The notes under the pieces were generated by a model, which did no database searches, was not told where the DNA came from, and worked only from the letters and a program-made list of their open reading frames with translations. Shown here one piece after another: positions 20,940 through 30,483 of a DNA stretch of 64,000 nt (positions are counted from its first letter, which is position 1; every line of letters starts with the position of its first letter). The translations under genes and the position numbers were made by a program. Source of the stretch: Salinibacterium sp. (lineage in GTDB: Bacteria; Actinomycetota; Actinomycetes; Actinomycetales; Microbacteriaceae); contig JADGNA010000021.1 of NCBI GenBank assembly GCA_015234465.1, positions 1 to 64,000 on the forward strand, in the 5' to 3' direction.

Positions 20940-22669
20940 ACTCGCGCCTCCCGCTCGGCGTCGTCGTGGCTTGCGTTCTCGAGGTCCGACCCTGCGAGCG
21001 CATCGCGCCGACGCGCCTTCAGCCGCTTCATGACGTCGTTGGCGCCGCGACCGAAGTAGTCGTGCAACTGGGTGTACTCGGCGTAGAGCTCGTCGTAGGC
21101 ATCCGCCGCGGCCTCATCGGGCGTGTACACGTTGCGGTTGACGCGTCCCATCGCCTCGCCCGCCGCGCGCACGTCGGGGTAGGCGCCGGCCGCGACAGCC
21201 GCGTGGATGGCGGAACCCAGCGCAGGGCCCTGCTCGCTCGCGATCGTCGAGATGGGCATCCGGAGCACGTTGCTGTAGGTCTGCATGAGGAAGGGGTTCT
21301 TGATGAGCCCGCCCGCCGCGATGAACTCCGTGACGGGCACGCCGCTCGCGTTGAAGGTCTCGACGATTGTGCGGGTGCCGAAGGCGGTCGCCTCGAGCAG
21401 CGCACGGTAGATCTCTCCCGGCCGCGTCGTGAGGGTCGCGCCCAGCACGAGGCCACTGAGTTCGTGGTCGACGAGCACCGAGCGGTTACCCGAGTGCCAG
21501 TCGAGGGCGACGAGCCCGTGGCCGCCGACGGGCTGCTCCTGCGCGAGTTCCGTGAGGTACTGGTGGATGCTGAGGCCCCGCTCGCGCGCCGCCTCGTGGT
21601 ACTCCCCCGGCACCTGGTTCTTGACGTACCAGGCGAAGATGTCGCCAACGCCCGACTGCCCGGCCTCATAGCCGTAGAGCCCGCTGACGATGCCGCCGTC
21701 GACGACACCGCACATGCCGGGGACCTCGGCGAGCACATCCGCGTTCATGACGTGGCAGGTGCTCGTGCCCATGATGGCGAGCATCTGGCCCGGCTCGACC
21801 GCCTTCGCGGCGGGCGCCGTCACGTGGGCGTCGACGTTGCCGACCGCGACCGCGATGCCCTCCGGCAGGCCGGTCCAGGCCGCAGCCTCGGCGCTCAGCG
21901 TGCCGGCGGCATCCCCCAGCTGGCCGATCTCGTGGGCGAGCTTGTCGTCGACGAAGCCCGCGAAGTCGGGGTTGAGCGCCGTGAGGAAGTCGCGGTTCGG
22001 GTACTCGCCGTCCTGCCAGATGCCCTTGTAGCCGGCCGTGCAGGCGTTGCGCACGTAGCGGCCCGTGAGCTGCCAGACGATCCAGTCGGCCGCCTCGACC
22101 CAGTGGTCCATGCGCTGGTAGACCTCGGGGTCCTCTTCAAGCAGCTGGAGCGCCTTGGCGAACTCCCACTCGCTCGAGATGAGACCGCCATAGCGGGGCA
22201 GCCACGACTCGCCGCGCTCGGCCGCGATGCGGTTGATGCGGTCGGCCTGGCCCTGCGCCGCGTGGTGCTTCCACAGCTTGATGTAGGCGTGCGGGCGGTT
22301 CTCGAAGCCGGCGACCTCGTTGAGCGGTGTGCCGTCGGCGAGCACGGGCATGGGCGTCGATGCCGTGAAGTCGGTGCCGATGCCGATGACGGATGCCGGG
22401 TCGATTCCCGCGGCCGCGACGGCCTGCGGCACGGCCGTCTTGATGACGTCGACGTAGTCGGAGGGAACCTGGAGGGCCCACTCGGGCGGCAGCCGGTCGC
22501 CCGTCGCGGCGAGGGTCGTGTCCATGACGGCGTGCGGGTACTCAAGGGTCGCAGAACCCAGCTCTTCGCCATCGGAGACCCTGACGACCACGGCACGGCC
22601 GCTGAGGGTGCCGAAGTCCACGCCGATCACGTAGCGCTCGGCAGGGCTCGGGGTCTCTGGGAAACTCAC
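20936..22669 (-). CDS. araB: L-ribulokinase
   Basis: YVIGVDFGTLSGRAVVV, IGIGTDFTASTPMPVLADGTPL, HAYIKLWKHHAAQ; overlaps araD start by 4 bp. Confidence 0.97.
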   Translation of the reverse strand: MSFPETPSPAERYVIGVDFGTLSGRAVVVRVSDGEELGSATLEYPHAVMDTTLAATGDRLPPEWALQVPSDYVDVIKTAVPQAVAAAGIDPASVIGIGTDFTASTPMPVLADGTPLNEVAGFENRPHAYIKLWKHHAAQGQADRINRIAAERGESWLPRYGGLISSEWEFAKALQLLEEDPEVYQRMDHWVEAADWIVWQLTGRYVRNACTAGYKGIWQDGEYPNRDFLTALNPDFAGFVDDKLAHEIGQLGDAAGTLSAEAAAWTGLPEGIAVAVGNVDAHVTAPAAKAVEPGQMLAIMGTSTCHVMNADVLAEVPGMCGVVDGGIVSGLYGYEAGQSGVGDIFAWYVKNQVPGEYHEAARERGLSIHQYLTELAQEQPVGGHGLVALDWHSGNRSVLVDHELSGLVLGATLTTRPGEIYRALLEATAFGTRTIVETFNASGVPVTEFIAAGGLIKNPFLMQTYSNVLRMPISTIASEQGPALGSAIHAAVAAGAYPDVRAAGEAMGRVNRNVYTPDEAAADAYDELYAEYTQLHDYFGRGANDVMKRLKARRRDALAGSDLENASHDDAEREARV

Positions 22670-22732
22670 CGGGTCGACTCCTTCGTCAACGCTTCCGGGG
22701 GAGAAAGCGGGCGGGGCACGGGTGGAACGAAA

Positions 22733-22758
22733 TGTGACCGTTCGTGTGACCGTTCACA
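22733..22758. promoter_or_regulatory. Candidate AraR-like operator pair upstream of araB
   Basis: Overlapping TGTGACCGTTCGTG (22733-22746) and TGTGACCGTTCACA (22745-22758), ~65-90 bp upstream of araB. Confidence 0.6.
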
Positions 22759-22822
22759 ATTAGCCGCAATGGTACCCCCATCTGCGCGCATGGTGTCAAC
22801 GCAAAACGAAATCGTGATTTGG

Positions 22823-23830
22823 CTACTGCGGCGGCGCTGTCGAGGCGCGCACGACGAGCTCCGGAACGACCTGCTCGTGGCTCGCATCCGACGACCCCAG
22901 CACCTCATCGAGGATGATCGCGAGCGAGCGCCGCCCGATCTCGGCGAAGTCCTGCCGCACGGTCGTGAGGGGCGGCCAGAAGTGGGCGGCATCCGGGATG
23001 TCATCGAAGCCGACCACGCTCACGTCCTGGGGAACCCGCACGCCCTCCTCATGCAGCGCGTGGATGAGCCCGAGGGCCATCTGGTCGTTGGCACAGAAGA
23101 CGGCCGTGAAATCCGGATGCCGCAACAGCTCCCTTCCCGCATGGTGCCCGAACGCGGCCGTCCAGTCGCCGAGGATGGGCGGGCGGGTGGCGAGCTCGGC
23201 GTCGCCGATCTCGTGCAGGAAGCCCCGCATGCGGGCGTCCGCCTCGATCCAGTCCTGCGGGCCGGCGAGGTGCTCGATCTCGCGGTGCCCCAGGTCGATG
23301 AGGTGGCGGGTCGCGAGGCGCCCGCCCCTGAACTGGTCGACCGAGACGCTCCTGTGCGTGTCGCGCTGCGTCGAGTCGAGGGTCACGAAGGGGATCGTGA
23401 GGTTCATGTCGGCGATGGCGTCGAAGACGCGCACCTGCGGCGCGATGATCACGATCGCCTCGACCGCCTGTTGGCGGAGGAAGTCGAGTCCCGCGCGAAT
23501 CGAGTCGTAGTCGCTCGTCGTGTTGGTGATCATGACGCGGTAGCCCGACTGGCGCGCCGCGATCTCGATCGCGTGCACGCTCGTGGTCGGCCCGTAGTGG
23601 GCCGTGTCGCCCGAGAGCACGCCGATCGTGCGACTGCGGTTGGTGACGAGGGTGCGCGCCGCCTGGTTGGGCTGGTACCCCAGTTCGTCGATGACCTCGA
23701 GCACCCGCTCCTTGGTGCTGGGGCGGATGTTGGGCGACTCGTTGAGCACGCGCGAGACGGTCTGGTACGAGACTCCCGCAAGCCTCGCGACATCCCGGAT
23801 GTTCGGGGCGCGAACCTTCTCCGGTTCCAT
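22823..23830 (-). CDS. LacI-family regulator, probable arabinose repressor (AraR-like)
   Basis: NIRDVARLAGVSYQTVSRVLNESPNIRPSTKERVLEVIDELGYQPNQAARTLVT; located upstream of araBAD. ATG at 23830 preferred over GTG at 23866. Confidence 0.88.
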   Translation of the reverse strand: MEPEKVRAPNIRDVARLAGVSYQTVSRVLNESPNIRPSTKERVLEVIDELGYQPNQAARTLVTNRSRTIGVLSGDTAHYGPTTSVHAIEIAARQSGYRVMITNTTSDYDSIRAGLDFLRQQAVEAIVIIAPQVRVFDAIADMNLTIPFVTLDSTQRDTHRSVSVDQFRGGRLATRHLIDLGHREIEHLAGPQDWIEADARMRGFLHEIGDAELATRPPILGDWTAAFGHHAGRELLRHPDFTAVFCANDQMALGLIHALHEEGVRVPQDVSVVGFDDIPDAAHFWPPLTTVRQDFAEIGRRSLAIILDEVLGSSDASHEQVVPELVVRASTAPPQ

Positions 23831-23852
23831 GGGATCCACCAGGCCTGTCGTG

Positions 23853-23868
23853 ATGTGTACGTTCACAT
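23853..23868. promoter_or_regulatory. Candidate LacI-family operator at the AraR-like gene
   Basis: ATGTGTACGTTCACAT; matches the TGTGNNCGTTCACA half-sites upstream of araB. Confidence 0.55.
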
Positions 23869-23920
23869 GCTGCGAGTCGCATCCATTATGCCGCCCGTGC
23901 GCTCGCGCGCATCCTCCGTC

Positions 23921-25282
23921 TCAGCGGAGTTCGCGCACGCGGGGCGAGACAATGACCGCGGCGAGCGCGAAGAGTGCCGCGAGCACGAAGACGGCCACGA
24001 ACGAGACGGCGCCCCCGAGGGATGCGAAGTACACGACGATGACGCCCGTGATCGCGAGCGCGAGCGCAGCCCCCAGCGACTGCGCGATCGTGAGGGCCGC
24101 GGAGTTGAAGCCCTGCTCCCGGATCGCCGAGCGCGCGAGCGTCATGGTGTTGAGCCGCGGGAACGCGAGCCCCATGCCGGCCCCGCCGATCGCCCAACCC
24201 ACCATGAGCACGGCCGGATGCAGCATCCAGACGGTCGCGACGATCACGACGCTGGTCGAGGCGAGCAGCAGGAGCGAGCCGCCCGTCAGGCAGGCGGCGT
24301 CACTCAGTCGCGCCGAGCCCTGCAACTGCGCGGCGGTCGCCCAGGTGAGGGTGCCGCCTGTCAGGGCGAGCCCCGCGATGGCCGCGTCGAAGCCGTACTC
24401 GGCCTGCAGCAGGTACGGGATATAGACCTCCGCGCCGAAGAAGGTCGCCGAGACGAGCCCGCGCAGCAGGATGATCGACGGAAGGCCGCGCCCCGCGAGG
24501 AGCGTTCCTCGCGGCACGAGTGTGCGCGCTGCGAAGAGCGCGACGGCGGCCGCGACGACGGCGAGCACCACGGGCACGGCCGATTCGCCGGCGGACTCCT
24601 CGCCTGCCTGCCCTGAGAGGCTGACCGCGAGCACGCCGGCCGCGGCAAGCACCGACCACGCGATGCGTCGCAGCGCCCACGGCGGGGCATCGCCCTCGGC
24701 CGGAGTGAGGGCCCGCACGCTCGGCAGGATGAGCCCCGTCGACCCGGCGACGAGCACGACGACCGCCAGGAACACCCAGCGCCACCCGATGCCCTCCGCG
24801 ATGAAGCCCGCCGCTGCCGGCCCGACGAGTGCCGGCACGACCCATGCGGTCGAGAAGCCGGCGAAGACCTTCGGATGCAACGTGGCAGGGAACACCCGGG
24901 CGATCAGCACATACAGGGCCACCGTCACGGCCCCACCCCCGAAGCCGAGCACGAGGCGTCCCAGCACGAGCACCGCCATGGACGGGGCGACCCCTGCGAT
25001 GACGAGCCCGAGCGTGAAGATCACGGCCGAGACGTAAAGGGGCGCCGCGGGCCCCACGCGGTCAGCCCAGTTGCCGCCGATGACCATCCCGACGACACCC
25101 GCCGCGAGCGGCGCCGCGAACGCGAGGGCATAGAGCTCCTGCCCATCAAGCTCGGCGCTGATGAGCGGCATGATGGTCGTCACCGCGAGGGTCTGGAAGG
25201 CGTTCAGGAAGACGAGCGCGAGCGCCCCGATGGTCGTCCAGCGGTAGCGGGCACTGTAGATGCCCTCACGCACGTCGGTCAC
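23921..25282 (-). CDS. MFS transporter
   Basis: VFLNAFQTLAVTTIMPLISAEL, GNWADRVGPAAPLYVSAVIFTLG, many TM segments. Confidence 0.85.
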   Translation of the reverse strand: MTDVREGIYSARYRWTTIGALALVFLNAFQTLAVTTIMPLISAELDGQELYALAFAAPLAAGVVGMVIGGNWADRVGPAAPLYVSAVIFTLGLVIAGVAPSMAVLVLGRLVLGFGGGAVTVALYVLIARVFPATLHPKVFAGFSTAWVVPALVGPAAAGFIAEGIGWRWVFLAVVVLVAGSTGLILPSVRALTPAEGDAPPWALRRIAWSVLAAAGVLAVSLSGQAGEESAGESAVPVVLAVVAAAVALFAARTLVPRGTLLAGRGLPSIILLRGLVSATFFGAEVYIPYLLQAEYGFDAAIAGLALTGGTLTWATAAQLQGSARLSDAACLTGGSLLLLASTSVVIVATVWMLHPAVLMVGWAIGGAGMGLAFPRLNTMTLARSAIREQGFNSAALTIAQSLGAALALAITGVIVVYFASLGGAVSFVAVFVLAALFALAAVIVSPRVRELR

Positions 25283-25323
25283 TTCGCCTCCCGGGGCCGC
25301 TCCAGCGCGGCCCGAGCGGAAGA

Positions 25324-26469
25324 CTACACGCGGTCGAGCGCCCCCGTGATGTCGGCGAGCAGGTCGTCGATGCCCTCGATGCCGACGGAGAGACGGATGA
25401 CGTTCTCGGGCACCGCGAGCTCGGTCCCCTTGACGGATGCGTGCGTCATCTCGCTCGGGTAGCCGATGAGCGACTCGACGCCGCCGAGGGACTCGGCGAG
25501 CTGGAAAACGCTTGTGCCCTCCGCGACGGCGCGCGCGACATCCGGCCCGCCCTTGAGCGCGAGGGAGAGCATGCCGCCGAAGTCCGACATCTGCCGAGTG
25601 GCAATCTCATGGCCGGGGTGCGACTCGAGTCCGGGGTAGTACACGCGCTCGATCGCCGGGTGGTGCTCGAGGGTCGCGGCGATCGTGTGCGCGTTGGAGG
25701 AGTGTCGGTCCATGCGCACCCCGAGGGTCTTGATGCCCCGCACGGTCAGCCAGGCGTCCATGGGAGAGGAGACCCCGCCGGCGCCGAACTGCAGGAAGCC
25801 GACCTTCTCGGCGAGTTCGTCATCGTTCACGATGACCGCGCCGCCGAGCACGTCGGAGTGCCCACCGAGGTACTTCGTCGTCGAGTGCACGACGACGTCA
25901 GCGCCGAGCGAGAGGGGCTGCTGCAGGTAGGGCGTCGCGAAGGTGTTGTCCACGACGACGAGTGCGCCCGCCTCGTGGCCGATCGCGGCGAGCGCCGCGA
26001 TGTCGGTGATCTTCATGAGCGGGTTGCTCGGCGTCTCGAGCCAGAGCACGCGCGTCGTGCCGGGCCTGATCGCCGCACGCACGGCATCCGCATCGCTCAT
26101 CTCGACCGTGCTGAGCTCGACGCCCCACGGTACGTGGAGCCGGTTGACGAGACGGTGGGTGCCGCCGTAGACGTCGTTACCCATGAGCACGTGATCGCCC
26201 GGCTTCAGGATGGCGCGCAGCAGCGCGTCTTCCGCCGCGAGCCCCGAGGCGAAGCTGTAGGCGTGCGCGCCGCCCTCGAGCGAGGCGAGGAGCTCCTGCA
26301 GGGTGTCGCGCGTGGGGTTGCCGCCGCGCGCATACTCATAGCCGCCACGGAAGCCGCCGATGCCGTCTTGCACGAAGGTCGACGTCATGTAGATGGGCGG
26401 CACGACGGCGCCCGTCGTGGGGTCGAAGTCCTGACCGGCGTGGATCGCGCGGGTGTTGAAATCCTGCAT
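25324..26469 (-). CDS. metB: Cystathionine gamma-synthase/lyase (PLP enzyme)
   Basis: MQDFNTRAIHAGQDFDPTTGAVVPPIYMTSTF, EYARGGNPTRDTL, VHSTTKYLGGHSDVLGG. Confidence 0.93.
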   Translation of the reverse strand: MQDFNTRAIHAGQDFDPTTGAVVPPIYMTSTFVQDGIGGFRGGYEYARGGNPTRDTLQELLASLEGGAHAYSFASGLAAEDALLRAILKPGDHVLMGNDVYGGTHRLVNRLHVPWGVELSTVEMSDADAVRAAIRPGTTRVLWLETPSNPLMKITDIAALAAIGHEAGALVVVDNTFATPYLQQPLSLGADVVVHSTTKYLGGHSDVLGGAVIVNDDELAEKVGFLQFGAGGVSSPMDAWLTVRGIKTLGVRMDRHSSNAHTIAATLEHHPAIERVYYPGLESHPGHEIATRQMSDFGGMLSLALKGGPDVARAVAEGTSVFQLAESLGGVESLIGYPSEMTHASVKGTELAVPENVIRLSVGIEGIDDLLADITGALDRV

Positions 26470-26477
26470 GCTTGCTC

Positions 26478-27839
26478 CTAGACGGTGAAGTGGGCGAGAA
26501 GGCTGCGGCGCCCGAGGAGGCCGACGGGCTTGCCCTGGTTCATCACCATGAGCGTGCCGTGGTCGACGAGCCGGGACTCTGCGTCGTCGAGCGTCTCGCA
26601 CGCGCCGACGAGGGCGAGTGGCGGGCTCATGACCTTCGACACAAGGTCGTCGAGGCCATTCTCTGACTTGAGCAGGGCGGCCACGAGCGAAGCCTCCGAG
26701 ACACTGCCGACGACCTCGCCGAGCACGACGGGGGGCGCGGCCGAGAGCACGGGGATCGCCGTGTGGGGCGACTCCGTGAGCAGGCGTACCGCCTCGCGCA
26801 CGGTGCTGTCAGTGCGCACGTGCGGCAGGTCCTCAGCGCTTCCCGTGATGACGTCGGAGACCCGCTGGTCTTCGCCGCCCTCGGAGGCGCCGAAGCCGTG
26901 GCTGTCGACCCAGCCGTCGTTGAAGACCTTGCCGAGGTAGCCGCGTCCGCCATCCGGCAGGAGCACGACGACGACATCGTCGGGGCCGAGTTCCTTCGCC
27001 GCCTTGAGCGCCGAGACGACGGCCATGCCGCTCGATCCACCGACGAGGAGGCCCTCCTCGAGGGCGAGCCGCTTCGTCATGTCGAATGCCTCGGCATCCG
27101 TCACCATGATGATGTCGTCGACGACAGAGGGGTCGTACGCGCCAGGCCAGAAGTCCTCGCCGACCCCCTCGACGAGGTAGGGGCGTCCCGTGCCGCCGGA
27201 GTAGACGGAGCCCTCGGGGTCTGAGCCGATGACACGCACGGCCCCGTCGGAGACCTCCTTGAGGTAGCGGCCCGTGCCGCTGATGGTGCCACCCGTGCCG
27301 ACGCCCGCGACGAAGGCCGTGACCTTGCCCTCGGTGTCGCGCCAGATCTCGGGGCCCGTCGTCTCGTAGTGGCTGAGCGGGCCGTTCTGGTTCTCGTACT
27401 GGTTGGGCTTGAACGCGCCGGGTATCTCGCGGGCGAGCCGATCGGAGACCGAGTAGTACGACTCGGGGCTGTCCGGCGCGACGGCGGTCGGCGTCACGAC
27501 GACCTCGGCACCGTAGGCGCGCAGCACATTGCGCTTGTCCTCGCCCACCTTGTCTGGGCACACGAAGACGCAGCGGTAGCCCCGCTGCTGCGCGACGAGC
27601 GCGAGGCCAACACCCGTGTTGCCCGATGTCGGCTCGACGATCGTGCCGCCGGGCTTGAGATCTCCGGATGCCTCGGCTGCGTCGATGATCTTCGTCGCGA
27701 TGCGGTCCTTCGACGATCCGCCGGGGTTCAGGTACTCGACCTTGACCAGCACGGTCGCCGAGATCCCCTCCGTGACCTTGTTGAGCTTGACGAGGGGCGT
27801 GTTTCCGACCAGATCGAGGACGGTCTCTGCGTACTTCAT
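26478..27839 (-). CDS. Cystathionine beta-synthase with C-terminal CBS pair
   Basis: NTPLVKLNKV, NPGGSSKDRIA, EPTSGNTGVGLALVA, GVGTGGTISGTGRYLKE; C-terminal CBS-domain-like region. Confidence 0.95.
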   Translation of the reverse strand: MKYAETVLDLVGNTPLVKLNKVTEGISATVLVKVEYLNPGGSSKDRIATKIIDAAEASGDLKPGGTIVEPTSGNTGVGLALVAQQRGYRCVFVCPDKVGEDKRNVLRAYGAEVVVTPTAVAPDSPESYYSVSDRLAREIPGAFKPNQYENQNGPLSHYETTGPEIWRDTEGKVTAFVAGVGTGGTISGTGRYLKEVSDGAVRVIGSDPEGSVYSGGTGRPYLVEGVGEDFWPGAYDPSVVDDIIMVTDAEAFDMTKRLALEEGLLVGGSSGMAVVSALKAAKELGPDDVVVVLLPDGGRGYLGKVFNDGWVDSHGFGASEGGEDQRVSDVITGSAEDLPHVRTDSTVREAVRLLTESPHTAIPVLSAAPPVVLGEVVGSVSEASLVAALLKSENGLDDLVSKVMSPPLALVGACETLDDAESRLVDHGTLMVMNQGKPVGLLGRRSLLAHFTV

Positions 27840-27951
27840 GGTCGGGCCAATCTACCAGCGTCATTCGCCAGCATCCGAGGCAACTTCCCACCCGCAAGCG
27901 GGAATATGGCCGCCGCCTTCACGTTGCGCATAGGGAGCCCTCGATAGGCTC

Positions 27952-28704
27952 ATGCCTGCAGCCCTTGCCGACCGACCCGACAGGACCACAGCAGTGTCAC
28001 CTCGCGACAACACTCCCTCCGACGACGCCCCCGTGCCGCCCGCCGCCAAGAAGCTCACGGTCAAGCAGGAGCGCGAGCAGCGCCGCCTAGCCAAGGTCGA
28101 GGCCTTCAAGAAGCAGCAGGCGCGCGCCAAGCGCAACCGCATCATCGCCGTCACCCTCAGCTCGGTCGCCGCCCTCGCGGTCATCGCCGTCATCGTCACG
28201 ATCGTCGTCACGAGCGGCACCCCCAAGCGCAACCCCGACGACATCACGGTCGACGGCGTGCAGACCTGGGCCGACATCGACTACCAGCACGTCGAGACGC
28301 GGGTGGACTATGAGGCGCAGTACGGCATGAACCCGCCCGCGGGTGGCAGCCACAGCCAGTACTGGCTCAATTGCGGCATCTACGAGGAGGAGCAGCCCGC
28401 TGAGAACGCGGTGCACTCGCTCGAGCACGGTGCCGTCTGGGTCACGTACAACCCCGACGAGGTCGCGGGCGACGACCTGCAGGCGCTGCGCGACTCGCTG
28501 CCCAGCACCTACGTCATCCTCTCCCCCATCGCCGACCTCGACGCCCCTGTCGTCGCATCCGCGTGGGGCGCCCAGGTCAAGCTCGACGGCGTCGACGACG
28601 AGCGCCTCGGCGACTTCGTCGAGAAGTACTGGCAGTCGGGTGACGTGCCCGAGCCCGGCGCGCGCTGCGACGGCGTGATGGATGGCCCCGGCAAGGTTGC
28701 GTGA
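27952..28704 (+). CDS. DUF3105-family membrane-anchored protein
   Basis: One TM then HVETRVDYEAQYGMNPPAGGSHSQYWLNCGIYEEEQPAENAVHSLEHGAVWVTY; start may be GTG at 27994. Confidence 0.85.
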   Translation: MPAALADRPDRTTAVSPRDNTPSDDAPVPPAAKKLTVKQEREQRRLAKVEAFKKQQARAKRNRIIAVTLSSVAALAVIAVIVTIVVTSGTPKRNPDDITVDGVQTWADIDYQHVETRVDYEAQYGMNPPAGGSHSQYWLNCGIYEEEQPAENAVHSLEHGAVWVTYNPDEVAGDDLQALRDSLPSTYVILSPIADLDAPVVASAWGAQVKLDGVDDERLGDFVEKYWQSGDVPEPGARCDGVMDGPGKVA

Positions 28705-29375
28705 GGCCTTTGGCACAGCGTGAACCGCGCCTCTCGACGAGGGCTCTCGTCGCCATCATCCTCGGTGGCGCGCTGCTCGCGGCCCTCGCGTTCGGCATCG
28801 GCCGCCTGAGCGTTCCGACGGCCTCGACGCCCTCGAACACGAGCGCGGAGGCGGGGTTCTCCCGCGACATGCAGGAGCACCACAACCAGGCGGTGCGCAT
28901 GTCGATGATCGTGCTGCAGGCGACGGACGACCGCGAGATCACGACCCTCGCCTATGACATCGCGACGGCCCAGCAGCAGCAGGCCGGCCAGATGTTCGGC
29001 TGGCTCGAGGTGTGGGGCCTGCCGCATGCTCCCCCCGAGCCGTCGATGACATGGATGTCGCGGCCGACGCTCGACGGCGGCGACCACGACCACGGCGGCG
29101 AGGGCGAGTCGGGGCACAGCCACATTCCGGGTGAGCCTATGCCTGGCCTCGCGACCGCGGAGCAGATGGCGGAGCTCGAGACGCTCGAGGGACTCGAGGC
29201 GGAGGTCTACTTCCTCGAGCTCATGATCGAGCACCACATCGGCGGCGTCGAGATGGCCGAGGCCGTGCTGGAGCGCAGCACCAATCCCGTCGTCACGAAG
29301 CTCGCGAGCGGCATGGTGACGGTGCAGGACAAGGAGATCGTCTTCATGAACGAGCTCCTCGAGGCGCGCCGCTAG
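28701..29375 (+). CDS. DUF305-family protein
   Basis: GFSRDMQEHHNQAVRMSMIVLQATDD..., ELMIEHHIGGVEMAEAVLE; overlaps the DUF3105 gene by 4 bp. Confidence 0.88.
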   Translation: MRPLAQREPRLSTRALVAIILGGALLAALAFGIGRLSVPTASTPSNTSAEAGFSRDMQEHHNQAVRMSMIVLQATDDREITTLAYDIATAQQQQAGQMFGWLEVWGLPHAPPEPSMTWMSRPTLDGGDHDHGGEGESGHSHIPGEPMPGLATAEQMAELETLEGLEAEVYFLELMIEHHIGGVEMAEAVLERSTNPVVTKLASGMVTVQDKEIVFMNELLEARR

Positions 29376-29397
29376 GAGCGCCCCGCGTCACCCGGCT

Positions 29398-29673
29398 TCA
29401 GCGGCGCGCGAAGAGTGCGCGCATCCGCTTCGCGACGCCCTCCATGGCGGGTTCCGGCTCCGCCTCGGCGAGGAACGCGATGTGCTGGCATCCGTTGCAG
29501 AGTGCGATCGTGCGGTGCTGCGCGAGCCCCGCGCCGTAGTAAGGGTTGGGCGTCGCGGTCATGCGCGAGCCGCACGAGGGGCACTCGAGTGCCGAGTCGG
29601 CATCGGCCGTGATGGCCGAGTAGTGCGCGGGCAGGGTGGTCTGAAGGGTCGCGACAGGCATGACAGTGCTCAT
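29398..29673 (-). CDS. Small hypothetical protein with CxxC...CxxC zinc-ribbon-like motif
   Basis: LECPSCGSRMTATPNPYYGAGLAQHRTIALCNGCQHIAFL; start MSTVMPV chosen. Confidence 0.6.
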   Translation of the reverse strand: MSTVMPVATLQTTLPAHYSAITADADSALECPSCGSRMTATPNPYYGAGLAQHRTIALCNGCQHIAFLAEAEPEPAMEGVAKRMRALFARR

Positions 29674-29863
29674 TTCGGGTAAGCGTGCGCCCTCGCACCG
29701 TTTCGGGTGGCGCGCGGCAGCGGTTCGGGTCGGGTGTCGTGCGGGTGGAACTGCCTGGACCTCGGGAGCATTTCGGGTACTCCCCTGCAGTCTCATGATC
29801 TCTCCGGCGGGACCAACCGGCGAGTCCCCTAAGCAGGGGGCACGCGAAGAGGCCGCATTCGGG

Positions 29864-30214
29864 TCAGAGCGCCAGGTGTAACCTCAGGGCGTCATCCACG
29901 GCGCCCACCAGTTCGGCCGGCAGTGTCGCCACACGCCGGATGAGACGATCGGTGCTGATAGATCGCACTTGCTCTGCCTGTGCTTTGGAGTCCGCGGGAA
30001 GGCCCGTCTGCTCTCGCGACAAGAACACCTGGAAGGGATACACGTTCGCGACGTTCGTCGTCACCGGTACGACCGTCACTACGCCGCGACCGCGTCGATC
30101 CGCCGAGGAGTTCGCTGCGTTGTTGCTGACGATGATGACGGGGCGCACCTTCCCCTGCTCGTGCGCGACCGCGGGGTCAAGCGACGCGAGGTGGATCTCG
30201 CCACGAGCGGTCAC
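29864..30214 (-). CDS. mazF: MazF/PemK-type endoribonuclease toxin
   Basis: RGEIHLASLDPAVAHEQGKVRPVIIVSNNAAN...VVPVTTNVANVYPFQVFL...AQAEQVRSISTDRL. Confidence 0.93.
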   Translation of the reverse strand: MTARGEIHLASLDPAVAHEQGKVRPVIIVSNNAANSSADRRGRGVVTVVPVTTNVANVYPFQVFLSREQTGLPADSKAQAEQVRSISTDRLIRRVATLPAELVGAVDDALRLHLAL

Positions 30215-30438
30215 TCCTTCTCACCGAGACCGTCGGCGAGCACGGAGCTCCAGAGCTCATCCTCGCCAGACGCTTCCCATTCCTGCCACGCTTCCGAATA
30301 GGAGTCGCTCATCGACGTCTGGCGCAGCGCTGTCACCGCCGCCCGAAGCACGGCGGAACGGGATTCGAACGCGCCAGACCGAGTCTGTTCATCGATGAAC
30401 TCGACGACATCCTCCGGAAGGCTCACGCTGAGTTTCAT
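30211..30438 (-). CDS. Ribbon-helix-helix antitoxin
   Basis: MKLSVSLPEDVVEFIDEQTRSGAFESRSAVLRAAVTALR; 4-bp overlap with mazF. Confidence 0.9.
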   Translation of the reverse strand: MKLSVSLPEDVVEFIDEQTRSGAFESRSAVLRAAVTALRQTSMSDSYSEAWQEWEASGEDELWSSVLADGLGEKE

Positions 30439-30445
30439 GCCATCG

Positions 30446-30464
30446 ATGCTACCCGAGGTAGCAT
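30446..30464. promoter_or_regulatory. Palindromic operator candidate of the toxin-antitoxin operon
   Basis: ATGCTACC-CGA-GGTAGCAT, perfect 8-bp arms 8-26 bp upstream of the antitoxin ATG; further GCTACC/GCTAC motifs through 30486. Confidence 0.7.
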
Positions 30465-30483
30465 CCCGGTGCTACCGCGCATG

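Noticed and set aside
20966-24616. 1216-aa plus-strand ORF across araB and araR
   Set aside because: Antisense to clearly recognisable araB/LacI/MFS genes; composition (R/D/V/H-rich, no domains) is typical of shadow ORFs in GC-rich DNA
26833-27897. 354-aa minus ORF overlapping the cystathionine beta-synthase
   Set aside because: Alternative frame of a well-supported CBS gene; Arg/Gly-rich with no domain
29636-29870. TTCGGGT repeats as a CRISPR or tandem array
   Set aside because: Repeat unit is only 7 bp, spacing is irregular and there is no repeat-spacer structure
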